In this document: in pieces, positions 1-9,780 of the stretch | Layout: every line of letters starts with the position of its first letter | Position numbering within the stretch: position 1 is the first letter of the stretch | Source of the DNA: Branchiostoma floridae | Lineage: Eukaryota; Chordata; Leptocardii; Amphioxiformes; Branchiostomatidae | DNA length: 64,000 bases | NCBI RefSeq assembly: GCF_000003815.2 | Contig: NC_049986.1 | Coordinates: 24,691,310 to 24,755,309 of the forward strand | Direction of reading: 5' to 3' | The notes under the pieces: model-generated | What the model was told of the DNA's origin: nothing | Seen by the model: the letters and a program-made list of their open reading frames with translations, nothing else | Databases searched by the model: none | Translations under genes and position numbers: made by a program

Positions 1-640
1 ACTTCGTGGGACGCCTAAGAAGACAAGACTCGCACCTTCTCTATACAGATGTGAACTCAGAGGGCAGAGTTTTCAACAAGTACACGCTGCTAAGCTTTTG
101 GGAGTGCATGTCGACCAAAACCTCACATTCGACAATCACAGTGATAGACCATATAGTAAAGAAGTGAAGCAGGAGCATGGCACAAGTGAGCAGGGTGAGG
201 AAATCACTTCCGCGCAGACTGAGAATAGCACCGATTCAAGGCTTGGTACTGGCAAATCTATACTACTGCAAATAGGTGTGGGCATTTAAGTGCATCTGTA
301 AAGAGCATTAAGCGGCTACAAGTCGTACAGAACAGAGCGGCTAGGGTCGTTCTTGGATACGACAGGTTCACAAGCAGGGACGCTTTGCTGCAGATGCTAG
401 GGCAGTTGTCCGTAAAAGACAGAACACAACAGAAAAGTGTGGAAAACAGCCAGTTTCTCAGTATAAACAAATCACGATGCAATCACACGGCTATCAGACA
501 GGATCATCTAAATCACAAAACATACGCCTACCGAATTCCAGAACTAATGCCCAGAAAAAACCCTTTTGTACAGAATGGACAGCACCTGGAAAGGTTTGAA
601 ATTGTTCCCAGTGTAGATGGCCACAAGTAGTCTTGTCTTT
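1..640 (+). pseudogene. CR1/Jockey-type LINE fragment, C-terminal end of RT ORF
   Basis: Frame-shifted pieces read KLLGVHVDQNLTFDNHSD and, after a gap, IKRLQVVQNRAARVVLGYDR followed by FTSRDALLQMLGQLSVKDR. These are the characteristic C-terminal blocks of non-LTR reverse transcriptases. A later ORF part carries YRIPELMPRKNP and ends at 630. There are several frame breaks, so it is inactive. Positions 8-300 are homologous to 1811-2110. Confidence 0.75.
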
Positions 641-644
641 TCAG

Positions 645-1352
645 AATTCGAGGATGAGATCCAGGTACGGACCTGAACCTGGACCAGACTGTTTTGTGAA
701 TGGGCAATACTCAAAACAATGGTCCATTTCGTTACAAAGGTGGAGTATTATATCTTCACGTAAACAATGCTAACTGCCTCTGTTAAGTTAGACCATATCT
801 AACTGTAGAAACTTCATAAAATGACTATCAACTCTCTCTACTCTATGTCGCTATTGTTATTTTCTTGGACCAATAAGCCTCAGAACGCTTGAACGGGTAG
901 TCTCTACCAGACTCCGGATCGCTGGAAAAATCGTAGAAATGGAACAAATACAGGAGAAAGCCGGCCAGAGGAATATAACCGGCCAGGGAACAGCTCGNNN
1001 NNNNNNNNNNNNNNNNNNNNNNNNNNNNNNNNNNNNNNNNNNNNNNNNNNNNNNNNNNNNNNNNNNNNNNNNNNNNNNNNNNNNNNNNNNNNNNNNNGTA
1101 CTGTTCCCTCCCCAGCTATATTCCTCTGGCCGGCTTTCTCCACTAATTGTTCCATTTCTACGATTTTTCCAGCGATCCGGAGTCTGGTAGAGACTATTGA
1201 ACGGGTGCCGCCGTATTACCGGTTGAATCTGTTCATTTTCTAAATCAGCCCAACATCTGGTCCACTGAATTTTTTCAGGCCCGTTTTTTCCGGACCGGTC
1301 CAACAAGAAAAAACGGTTTTATACCAGTACACCGTACTGGTACACACCCTTA
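645..1352 (-). mobile_element. hAT-like nonautonomous element, interrupted
   Basis: Read on the minus strand, 1352 to 1200 matches the start of the intact element at 14090-14516: the GTACCAGTAC end, then TTGGACCGGTCC, then CCTGAAAAAATT. The rest, at 645-888, matches its other half (TACTCCACC, AATGGACCATTG, a run of GGACCTGAACC-type repeats). It is split by the element at 898-1196. Ends are degraded and I found no target duplication. Confidence 0.7.
898..1196. mobile_element. TAGTCTCTACC TIR element with 9-bp TSD
   Basis: The ends TAGTCTCTACCAGACTCC and its inverse enclose long inverted arms (GATCGCTGGAAAAATCGTAG, AATGGAACAA) and a 100-N gap. The flanks carry the perfect 9-bp duplication TTGAACGGG at 889-897 and 1197-1205. 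It has no coding capacity. Confidence 0.9.
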
Positions 1353-1353
1353 G

Positions 1354-2140
1354 TATGGACAAAGGACTGACGACCTCGGTAGTGTTGCTGGACTACACTT
1401 CAACTTTTGACGTAGTGGACCACGTCTTTCTTCTAATAAAAGAAGCTCCAAATCTATAGATTCTCGTAGGAAGCGCTTTCATGGATCCAGTCATACCCAT
1501 CTAACCGTAAGTGGCAGATGCAAATAGAGAATACAGCCAGAGTCGAGTGTTACATGCGGACTGCCACAGAGAAGCTATTTGGGACCAGTACTGCACAGCA
1601 CTTACGTCAAAGACATGTTTATCACAGTAGAGAATGGGGAACTGGATCGGTATCCTGAGTGATGAGAGTACAGTACTAGTACATGCATGTGCCATGCATG
1701 CGCACTGGACAGGGCATTATGAAGGACAAAGGCTCAGGTGGATTTGGAATGTGGGGCTGAATGGTTTGACTGCAACATGCTTGAAAAGTACGATGACAAA
1801 ACAAAGACCATACTTGTTGGGACGACTAAGAAGACAAGACTCACACCTTCTCTACAGCTATGAACTTAGAGGGCAGAGTTTTGAACATGTACCCGCTGTC
1901 AATGTCAAGCTTATGGGAGTGCATGTCGACCAAATTTAGAGTTACATTAGACAATCAAAGTGATAGAAAATGTAGTAAAGACGCGCAATAGGAGCATGGC
2001 AAAAGAAGTTAGCAGGCTGAGGATAGCATAGATTCGAGCCTGGAGACGGAGATGCCTAGGCTTCTGCAGCTCGTTGTGGGCAAGTACATCCGTGAAAAAC
2101 ATAAAACGGCTACAGGTCATAGAAAAAGAGCAGAAACATG
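1354..2140 (+). pseudogene. Second copy of the LINE: RT palm to C-terminal part
   Basis: MDKGLTTSVVLLDY, then TSTFDVVDHVFLL, at 1354-1430 is RT motif A with the catalytic Asp context (LDxxxxFDxVDH). YVKDMFIT near 1596 is the block before the missing YADD motif. RLRRQDSHLLYSYELRGQSF and KLMGVHVDQI repeat copy 1. Stops and frameshifts are frequent. The 5' end coincides with the end of the inserted hAT element at 1352. Confidence 0.75.
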
Positions 2141-2805
2141 GTAAGAATGCCAGTTGTCCTGTCCAACGTGCCCTCCCCTTCTCATGGAATTCCATCAATA
2201 TGTCTCCTACTGTCCCAGTTTTCTAGGCCAAACGCCTCCAGCTCGCCTCCAAAGGAAGTCTGCATGACCCACTTTCTACCAGGTAGGAATTCCAGCAGCC
2301 CTGCCCTGACTGGCTCCCTGACTGGAATTCCAAACATTCCCATGGACCAGCATTCCTGTGGACACATGCCTGAGTGTACAATTCCTAGAATTCTTGCAGA
2401 CTGAACACAATAATATACCATTTGGCTTGCCCATGAGGCGTCGCCAAAAATGTCATTTTTATCAATTTACGACAACCTGTGATCTAATCAGGCTTTTTGG
2501 CCGAAGTGGTGTGATATTTTCCTGTCACTGCTTGTGACAACTATGGGAATGACTATGAACTGATAACTCGTCCCTACCTTGGCCTCTTGTCATGCCCGCC
2601 AGTAATGCCAGGAAGAGGGTCAAACAGACCCAACGGTGATCCATTCTGTTCACCTGCAGCAAAAACAAGGTGTAAAAACATTGATATTCTTATTATGTAA
2701 ATGCCTTCCACATGACCTGAAATAATCTATCTTTGGTCATGTACACCTTTAACTAACTTACTCAATGTTGACAATCAAATCATTTATTACATGTACTTAG
2801 AAGAA
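2141..2805. other. Unannotated stretch
   Basis: Nothing gene-like was seen. The hexamer GAATTCC recurs about six times at 2184-2395 (GGAATTCCATC, GGAATTCCAGC, GGAATTCCAAA), suggesting an old short repeat. Confidence 0.3.
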
Positions 2806-2995
2806 TTACACCTCTCATGTCAGTCATGGTTAACGGACGAGACATGTAGGGAGTAGGAGACCGCGGTGTTTGGCAGTACTTTTCTTTAATTGGCCAGACT
2901 ATGGCAAACAGCTGGAACTGGAACGAGCTGTTAGCGAAACTTATATAACAACTAAAACTACTCTAAACAATTATTGACCTAATCTAAGAACTTCT
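2806..2995 (+). repeat. Dispersed repeat, partner at 5205-5340
   Basis: TTACACCTCTC, GACGAGACATGTA, GGGAGTAGGAGACCG, GTGTTTGGCAG, then TTAATTGGCCAGACTATGGC all recur in order and orientation at 5205-5310. The unit is about 110 bp and the two copies are 2.4 kb apart. Confidence 0.7.
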
Positions 2996-3002
2996 GCCAA
3001 TT

Positions 3003-3385
3003 GTTGCCAAGATGGCGGCCAGGGTGCAGTAGCGAGTTTTCAGTGCTCCGACCCTATCGCTTATCGATCCGTTACTAACGCTTGTCGAGGCATTGAATGT
3101 CTACAGACAAATGGCTGATGGTTAGAACACGGTCTAAGAAGCGTCAAGGACGTTCAGGGAGTGACGACTTGGAAAGTTCTGGACATTTAACCGACGAGGT
3201 CACCATGGCAGAGAACTCGATGTTGGGCGAGATAAAGGCCACCATAGACGCTGCACTCCAACCCGTTCATGAAAAACTAAAAAACACATGGCAACTGCAA
3301 GGGATGTACGGTCTTTGCGCCAAGATTTAGAACGGATGTTTCAACGCCAGGGGGAGTTGGAAAGGAGAATAACAACTATATAACA
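3003..3385 (+). pseudogene. LINE ORF1-like coiled-coil fragment
   Basis: It reads MVRTRSKKRQGRSGSDDLES, then MAENSMLGEIKATIDAALQP, then VHEKLKN. After a one-base slip near 3285 it continues MATARDVRSLRQDLERMF and QRQGELERRITT. A basic, Ser-rich N-terminus followed by a coiled coil is typical of LINE ORF1 proteins. It ends at a stop, with no RRM or C-terminal part. A similar 45-bp sequence (ATAACAAC, CTAAACAATTATT, ATCTAATCTAAGAACTT) flanks it on both sides, at 2945-2993 and 3378-3421. Confidence 0.5.
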
Positions 3386-3439
3386 ACAAATCTAAACAAT
3401 TATTCATCTAATCTAAGAACTTAATATGTCAGCAGGACT

Positions 3440-4245
3440 AGGTGTCCTCTCAGCTACAGGATGGACTAACCTAACCAGGAATTCTGCTCTGTACTGATGA
3501 CTAGCCTGTAGACTAGGGGAACCATATGAACCGTCAACGGTTGCTGCTACTAATACAGTCTTAGAAACTATATAACAAAATGCTCATTACAAGAAAGCCT
3601 GCTCCAGACTGCTGACTAGCCAAGATACAAGTCAAGGGGAACCATATGAGAGGGTTACTGCTAATATCGATGAAAGCTTAGACGCTATAACACGGTAACG
3701 TCACCTAACAAGAAATTCTGCTCTATACTGATGACTAACCCAGACACCAAGGGAACCATGTGAGCGGTTACTGCTAATGATGACAGCTTATGAGCTTATG
3801 ACCAGGAACATAACAAGAAATTCTGCTCTACACATGTATACTGATCATCATGCAAGGCTCGAAATACCACCTGCATATGCAGATTAGTGCAGGTAAAATT
3901 GGAGCTGTGCAGGTATTTCTGGTGTCTACCTGCACCTAACCTGCACATGTACTGGGTTTTATACATAAATGTCATATGATGTAGGTGTATGTGGATTGTT
4001 AGCTGTATTGACTGTTACCAGCTATAAATAAAGTATAGAAGAACAAATAGCAATAGTTCCTGAACAATTTTAGTGTGATCCATACTTCCTAAATTCAGAG
4101 TGGTGCAGGTAAAATTTGTCTGGTGCAGGTAATTTTCAGTGTTACCTGCACCAGTGCAGGTATGCAGAAAAAAGGATTTCGAGCCCTGTCATGCCTAGCC
4201 AAGATACAAGTGGAACCATATGAAACTACAACGACTTTAGCATGA
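3440..4245 (+). repeat. Degenerate ~130-bp tandem repeat, interrupted
   Basis: Units contain AAGAAATTCTGCTC, ACTGATGACTA, GGGGAACCATATGA and GGTTACTGCTAAT. Three to four decayed copies run to 3850; a last part (AGCCAAGATACAAG, GGAACCATATGA) follows the element at 3853-4188. Confidence 0.65.
3853..4188. mobile_element. hAT-like MITE rich in TGCAGGTA
   Basis: The ends CAAGGCTCGAAAT and ATTTCGAGCCCTG are inverted, and both subterminal regions carry runs of the TGCAGGTA / TACCTGCA motif. There is no ORF. The flanks share TCATG, but a clean 8-bp duplication is not visible. It sits inside a tandem repeat. Confidence 0.65.
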
Positions 4246-4249
4246 GGTG

Positions 4250-4394
4250 ATTTTGAGAGTTCAGTCCTGGAGTTCATTGCGTTGTCTTGGCGGCTTGGGC
4301 GAGTGGAGGTGTGCTTTAAATTTCTGTCAGCGAGAGCTCGTCTCCACCACCCGGTGCCGCAGTGCAGTCTGGGAAGAGTGGTGAAATTCCCCAC
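4250..4394 (+). repeat. Repeat with empty-site paralogue at 14.7 kb
   Basis: TCAGCGA, CACCCGG, GCCGCAGTGCAGTCTGGGAA, GGTGAAATTCCCCACAA matches 14717-14785 and continues beyond the inserted element (GCCAGGGGCGC, ATTCTACCACA). Confidence 0.65.
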
Positions 4395-4397
4395 AAT

Positions 4398-5177
4398 GGA
4401 CCCTTCCAGCCGAACACCATATCGAACAAATAGAATCCCCTATTCTATTTCGAATGCTCGGTCAAAGACAGCCCTAGTGGGACAGGAATGGCCAAGAGGA
4501 AAATGCTATGCCTTTTTTGTTGTACTACACAGGCTGAGAATAGTTGTTTTGGGAAGTGTAGGCGCTACATAGCATTACTTCGTTCCAGGGCAGGATGCAC
4601 ATGTAAAGCAATGTACGTAGAAGAGACGGGGCTCTGCACTAGCGGACTTTGTAGTTGGATCTTATATTTGGCATGTGGTACAAGCTCCCTCACCGCGAGT
4701 GACCGAGCTGCTTTCTTCTTAATTTGTTTTTTTCTCCTTAGCATGTATGCACATACCATGCATGCCACAAACGCGGTAGAAAGCCCGTCACAGATATACG
4801 TACCCATCTTTACACCTGCATCGACCGCATGTCAGAAACCGGACACTCTTGCCCACCAACATTGTAATATAATGGAGCGCCTCTCGCTTCCACTTTGACT
4901 GAAATTATATCGCCCTTACGGCAACTATATACGCCCCCTCCTCAAACGACTGTACCAAGTGGATGTAGCCTTCCACAAAGAATGCATAGCATTTTTCTTT
5001 TGCCCGTTCTGAAAGGATTTCAGGGCCCCAAGAGCTAAACCGAAGTCATACGGTATTCTCAGCTGAGAGCGGCGGCGGCCATGTTTTTGCAACTCGCGCC
5101 GTTTTTGACCAAGGTTTTGAAATAGAACCCAAGATCGAACAGGGGGCGGGGCTTATGGTGTTCGACTGGAAGGGTCC
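4398..5177. mobile_element. Harbinger-like nonautonomous element, 3-bp TSD
   Basis: The inverted ends GGACCCTTCCAGCCGAACAC and its inverse form TIRs of about 25 bp, with a second inverted block (AAAATGCTATGCC / GCATAGCATTTTT) inside. AAT lies on both sides (4395-4397, 5178-5180). The paralogue at 14786 has a single AAT and no element, so the insertion and its 3-bp duplication are directly visible. The G-rich ends and 3-bp duplication fit PIF/Harbinger, although its usual target is TWA. Confidence 0.7.
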
Positions 5178-5204
5178 AATACGCCAGGGGCGCTATTCTA
5201 CCAC

Positions 5205-5340
5205 AATTACACCTCTCAAGGTTAACCGACGAGACATGTACTAGGGAGTCGGAGACCGGTGTTTGGCAGCAGTTTGCAAGTCTTTAATTGACCAGACTAT
5301 GGCCAATATGGCGAAGCACGGGCCAAACACCGGTAGAGTA
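5205..5340 (+). repeat. Dispersed repeat, partner at 2806-2995
   Basis: Second copy of the same unit (GACGAGACATGTA, GGAGTCGGAGACCG, GACCAGACTATGGCC), with small indels relative to the first. Confidence 0.7.
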
Positions 5341-5462
5341 GACGATAGAAGGAGTTTTTGGAGATGAGTTACTGAAGTGGTTTGTTTGTTTAGTGGCAAA
5401 GTCATCCCCTGCCTTTTTAGCCCACTTCAAACAGACAACACTTTCATAGTCGTGCGACTAAC

Positions 5463-5812
5463 AGATCTGCACTGCAGATGAAAACAGATCTGCAGTGGGC
5501 ATCACTTGAAGACAGGAGGAAAATGTCCAGACTTTGCATGATGTACAAAATGACCAATAAGCTGGTGGACGTGCCGACTGATAATTATAGTATACCATAC
5601 CAGCTCAAAAAAGAACAAGAAACAGCCATGACTTCAAGTACCAGAGTTACCAACCTAGGATTGAGGTGTTAAAAAATTCGTATTTTCCCAGAACTATCGT
5701 AGAGTGGAATTTGTTATCACCAAGCACAGTAGGGGCATCTTCTCTGGATAGCTTTAAAGAACGCTTGCAGATAGATGTGCTAAAGTTAGGTGTGACAGGT
5801 TGTTCGGTGTAA
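5463..5812 (+). pseudogene. LINE RT C-terminus
   Basis: QWASLEDRRKMSRLCMMYKM, then TNKLVDVPTDNY, and after a frameshift near 5625 FPRTIVEWNLLSPSTVGA and SSLDSFKERLQIDVLKL, ending at TAA 5810-5812. The R-RLCMMYK and FPRTIVEWN blocks are the standard end of CR1/Jockey-type LINE ORF2. Confidence 0.8.
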
Positions 5813-5847
5813 TATAACCAGCTGCTGCTGTGCCGCGTGCCTGCAAA

Positions 5848-6022
5848 GCTGGTGTGTTGCGCCGAACGGCGGTTATACCGGCTATATAGATACAGATACA
5901 GAAGCTGGTGTGTTGCGCCAAACGGCGGTTATACCGGCTATATAGATACAGATACAGAAGCTGGTGTGTTGCGCCAAACGGCGGTTATACCGGCTATATA
6001 GATACAGATACAGATACAGACA
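5848..6022 (+). repeat. 56-bp triplicate of a LINE 3' UTR with GATACA tail
   Basis: Three 56-bp units (GCTGGTGTGTTGCGCC, AACGGCGGTTATACCGGCTA, TATAGATACAGATACAG) directly follow the LINE stop. GCC...GGTTATACCGGC can form a hairpin. The last unit ends in the (GATACA)n tail. Confidence 0.85.
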
Positions 6023-6727
6023 GACTGTTGTTGTCGACAACGTCGCCGGCGACGGTATTTTTAGGCTGTCTAAAGACTGGATCAAAATAGTCGTGCAAGG
6101 TTTTTCCTCGAATCATCGTGTGACCACCTCGGACCCAGTCGCGCGACCTTTCAGCGGGGCGGCGACGACTATTCCTCACGTCTAAAGAAGAATCGTTGCC
6201 GGCGACGGAAATGGATCATATTCTAATAAGCCTGCAGCGTTCTGTTCAAAAAGGCATTTTCTCCGTAAATATTCATATATAATCAGTATTGGAAACGTAT
6301 TTTCGTAATCAGAAACTGCCTGTTCCAGCGCAATGCCCTGCCACCAGTGGCTATATTCTGTGCATGTCCCTATTCCTTGATGATAATCTGTAAGGCCTGT
6401 AATACCACCGGCGGCCATGATTTCCCGTCTCTGTACGGGCCTCTGGATGTCACTCTTTGAGGACGTACTCTGCGTCTTATATAGAAGACAATGTTTGTTT
6501 GCAAGCAAAAAATACTAATCTGCTGCATGACAAAAATAAAGAATTCTCCCGCCTTTTTCACCCGCCTTTCACACGCGTACCGCAATGGAATCCTGCGCCG
6601 CGGGTGTCCCGCAATACTCTGGACGCATGTCTAAAGACAACCGTTGCCCACAACGAATAGTCAATAACAGTCGCATGACTATATAAGCGTTGTCTGTTTG
6701 AAGTTATTGGCCATGTGTCACCCCCCT

Positions 6728-6938
6728 CACCCTCACACTCAGGGTTGACATCGCGGCAAGGCCTAACGATATCACCCCTGACAATTCAGCCACAGTAAAC
6801 GGGTATTATGGGCGACAAATCAGGCAAGCTCATAAATATTCATAAGCAAGGCGCCCCTAATACCCGTTTACTGTGGCTGAATTGTCAAGGGTGATATCGT
6901 TAGGCTTTGCCGCGAAGTCAACCCTGAGTGTGAGGGTG
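6728..6938. mobile_element. Fold-back MITE with ~86-bp arms
   Basis: The arms, starting CACCCTCACACTCAGGGTTG and including CCTAACGATATCACCC and ACAGTAAACGGGTATTA, are nearly perfect inverted repeats around a loop of about 37 bp. No flanking duplication is evident. Confidence 0.85.
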
Positions 6939-6939
6939 C

Positions 6940-7270
6940 GCCCTGTAACCTACTTCCTTTCTCAAGAGTATGTCTATTAAAGGAGTAGAGGAGTGCGGAG
7001 CGACGATTGTTGCAGACCGACTGGAGAGGGGGGTTCTTGTCGGCCAGCCGAGCTCAAGGAAGTCACATATGATGTTGCTTTGTAGCTCGTTATCACATGG
7101 GGCGCTGACGCACACCTGGATGTCAGGTGAGGCATTAGAAATCTGAAGGATGCGCGATCCGCGCGGCGACGGGCCTCCTGGGAATACTGTGGTGCGCAAT
7201 CCTTGCGATAGATAAGCCGTGAGAGCAGTGTTTCCACCAGACCTAAGATGGGAGGCCGTCCACCTTGTGG
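6940..7270. other. Unassigned, moderately GC-rich stretch
   Basis: The minus strand is open in two frames (longest about 108 codons), but there is no recognisable motif or clear splice context, so I do not call a gene. Confidence 0.25.
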
Positions 7271-7274
7271 CGCG

Positions 7275-7384
7275 AAAACCGCGAAAATTAAATTTAATTG
7301 CAAAACCGCGAAAATTAAATTTAATTGTAAAACCGCGAAAATTAAATTTGATTATAAAACTGCAAGAATCAAATTAAATTTAAT
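7275..7384 (+). repeat. 27-bp tandem repeat
   Basis: Three units of AAAACCGCGAAAATTAAATT plus TAATTGY, and one diverged unit. Their CpG-bearing core is set in AT-rich sequence. Confidence 0.9.
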
Positions 7385-7661
7385 GGTTAACTGTCGCAAG
7401 AAAAAAACAAAACAACTAACGTCCGATAAGTTCAGTGCCGAAGTGTTTTGATCTGTGCTGCATACCGGAATCCCGCACCGAACGGGTACTACGACTTTTA
7501 AAAAGTTTGAGAAACGGTTCTTGGACTTTCAAAAAAGAAATAGCATTTGTATATATTCCCTNNNNNNNNNNNNNNNNNNNNNNNNNNNNNNNNNNNNNNN
7601 NNNNNNNNNNNNNNNNNNNNNNNNNNNNNNNNNNNNNNNNNNNNNNNNNNNNNNNNNNNNN

Positions 7662-7830
7662 TCGTCTTTCGGCGGCAATGAGTGTAATGGCGGCCGAAAT
7701 CTCGCACATCCCGTGGTGACTTCTCGCGAGATCTGGGAAAGCTAGCGACGTCACGGGAGGCTAGCGCTGTGATTGGCTAGGATAAACAACAACTACCGAC
7801 CGCCATTTTTGATGCGTATTTATCCCGAAA
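7662..7830. promoter_or_regulatory. CpG-rich promoter-like segment with TCTCGCGAGA
   Basis: This contains the 10-bp palindrome TCTCGCGAGA at 7722-7731 (the BANP/Kaiso-type promoter element of animal genes), a CRE-like GACGTCAC, and GCGGCC / CGCCATTTTT (YY1-like). No downstream gene is identified. Similar GATGGCCGCCGAGATCTCG occurs at 13543, so it may be part of a repeat. Confidence 0.3.
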
Positions 7831-7849
7831 ATTTCTGCCGTTTTCGGAG

Positions 7850-8534
7850 ATTTTGCGGGCTCAAAACTCATATCAAAAGGAACCAAATTTATGCTTGATG
7901 TTTTTTACTTCTGTCACCTCTTATGTGAACACTTTATTTTTCCGCTGTGTTGCCGATAACGAACTTGAACGAGGTCGGGGATTTCCCGTGCACATGCACC
8001 CGGTGGGCACATGTTTCTGGTCATCGTGTTTTGTTTTGTATACGATGATTGATGATGAAAACAAAGACTAAAGTTGTTAATGTCTAGACAAAGTTAGTGT
8101 GTTTTCTGATTAAGTTATTTCTCTAAATAACAACTTTTAGTTTGTAGTGTTATAGCGAGATCGACCTACCGCCAAGTTTTCGAAATGTGGCAGGGCAAAT
8201 TTGCATAACTGAGACCTTGAAAAATGGGTTTTAATGAGATTATCGTATGCGAAAGGGCGCCGACACACATTGTCAACAATCAATACAATAGCAAAACAAA
8301 CAGTGAGCGGCTTTCTGACTGTGGACGGCGTCCCCAGCCTCTAGCGTCAATACAAAACACAAAACTGCGGTTTACATTTATTGACTTTGTACAGATTTCT
8401 CGGCAAAATGTGGGTACCAATTCTTTTATGAGGACGGCCTCTGTTTGCGTTCAAGCCGTCCAAAACGAAATGAGACCGTCAATGGACGGGTGGACGCCCC
8501 TCTGGCGGAAACACTGCGTGAGAGTGACATGAGT
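7850..8534. other. Unannotated stretch
   Basis: No recognisable coding, RNA or repeat structure was seen. A 102-codon ORF at 8224-8532 shows no family features. Confidence 0.25.
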
Positions 8535-8689
8535 AGTCTCCGTTTTAGGCGTAGAGTCTGGATTTAGTCTCCGTTTTAGGCGTAGAGTCGGGATTTAGTC
8601 TCCGTTTTAGGCGTAGAGTCGGGATTTAGTCTCCGTTTTAGGCGTAGAGTCGGGATTTAGTCTCCGTTTTAGGCGTAGAGTCGGGATTT
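8535..8689 (+). repeat. 31-bp tandem repeat, 5 copies
   Basis: AGTCTCCGTTTTAGGCGTAG plus AGTCGGGATTT is repeated exactly five times, with a single substitution (TCTGG) in unit 1. A near-perfect, young array. Confidence 0.95.
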
Positions 8690-8880
8690 AAATGTTCAAG
8701 CTGGAGATCATTGGGAGGAGATTGATTGTCCGCGTTACTAAATGACAATTGGGATAATCATAAACTTGAAGTGAGCTGCTGTTGTGATCATCAAGATCTG
8801 TGCTCTGAGCCGACCCGCCCCAAGGCAGGAATGAACTGTCCCTAATCTGGTACACGTTTGGGATTGGTGTAGTCACAAAT

Positions 8881-9171
8881 AAAAAAAGTTTAAGTTAAAG
8901 TTTGCCCATGCATCTACAGACGCATAGGGTGGCGCCCATCTCCACTTCTAAGCCCTTGGGCCACACATTTGTGCAAGTCACTACAGCAGGGGGCTGGTCC
9001 GCTGGTAGTGATGTGTGTTTAACTTCCATACTCTTCCTCATTAGTGCTGAGTGCTAAGCAGAGAAAGCAGAATGTACCATTTTTAGAGTCTTTGGTATGA
9101 CTCGGCCGGGGATCAAACTCACGACCTACCGAATGCAAGGCAAACGCTCTACCCACTCGGCCATTGCACCG
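8881..9171 (-). mobile_element. tRNA-derived SINE with 12-bp target duplication
   Basis: On the minus strand the head has an A box (TGGCCGAGTGG) and a B box (GAGTTTGATCC) in tRNA spacing. A body follows (GCTTAGCACTCAGCACTAAT, CCCCTGCTGTAGTG), with a T-rich 3' end. The perfect direct repeat GTAGTCACAAAT at 8869-8880 and 9172-9183 marks retroposition. A decayed second copy lies at 24.1 kb. Confidence 0.88.
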
Positions 9172-9420
9172 GTAGTCACAAATGGACATACAAAAAAAAT
9201 GTCAAGTGGGGAGACCTTGCAGGAACTGTTGTGATCAACAAAGGCCGAACCGGAATCGTGGTCTGGGAACAACTAGAAACTAACTTAAGTGAAAAACGCA
9301 ACAAGTAATGAACTGTCCCTACCTACTCGTGGAACTGTTGTTGAGCATATGGAAACTTGAGAACTAGGGCATCCTGCAGGGGACGAAACGTTAATGACAC
9401 CCGGCGACAGGGGAGGTTGG

Positions 9421-9644
9421 TAGTCTCTACCAGACTCCGTGTCGCTGGAAAACCGTAGAGATAAAACAAACAGAGGAGTGTATCTGGCTAGGAAACAGTA
9501 CGCGACCTACCAGACTCCAGGTCGCTGGAAAACCAGCGGTCGCGGTCGCGTACTGTTCCCCAACCAGCTACACTCCTCTGGCCAGCTAACTGACCTCTAT
9601 TTGTTTCTACGGTTTTCCAGCGACCCGGAGTCTGGTAGACACTA
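9421..9644. mobile_element. TAGTCTCTACC-family TIR element
   Basis: It starts TAGTCTCTACCAGACTCC and ends GGAGTCTGGTAGACACTA, with internal arms GTCGCTGGAAAACC and GGTCGCGTACTGTTCCC. The right side runs straight into a tandem array of the element's right half, so no clean target duplication remains. Confidence 0.75.
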
Positions 9645-9780
9645 GAGGTCGCGTACTGTTCCCTAGCCGGCTACACTCCTGCGGCCGGCTTACTCCTCTA
9701 GTTGTTTTATTTCTTCGGTTTTCCAGCAACCCAGAGTCTGGTACACACTAGAGGTCGCGTACTGTTCCCTAGCCGGCTAC
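9645..9780. repeat. 102-bp array of the TIR element's right half (first part)
   Basis: GTCGCGTACTGTTCCCTAGC, CGGCTACACTCC, TACGG-like TTTTCCAGC, GGTAGACACTAGAG: a continuation of the right half of the element to its left, broken by an insertion at 9781. Confidence 0.8.

Larger units (their letters stand above)
5425..6712. mobile_element. TIR element enclosing a LINE fragment
   Basis: CTTCAAACAGACAAC, ATAGTCGTGCGACT at 5426-5460 is inverted at 6668-6709 (AGTCGCATGACTAT, GTTGTCTGTTTGAAG). The interior at 6020-6660 is GC-rich with repeated GTTGCCGGCGACGG and GTCTAAAGA motifs and no convincing ORF. Confidence 0.55.

Noticed and set aside
4282-4898. Two overlapping ORFs of 96 and 136 codons
   Set aside because: They lie across the boundary and interior of the Harbinger-like TIR element; no domain.
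6945-7199. Minus-strand open frames as a conserved exon
   Set aside because: Two overlapping frames are both open, with no domain pattern and no good splice sites; left unassigned.
8535-8689. CRISPR-like direct repeats
   Set aside because: Head-to-tail 31-bp units without spacers; a plain minisatellite.
9085-9171. Functional tRNA gene, minus strand
   Set aside because: A and B boxes are present, but it is joined to a SINE body and flanked by a 12-bp target duplication; the cloverleaf arms do not pair cleanly.
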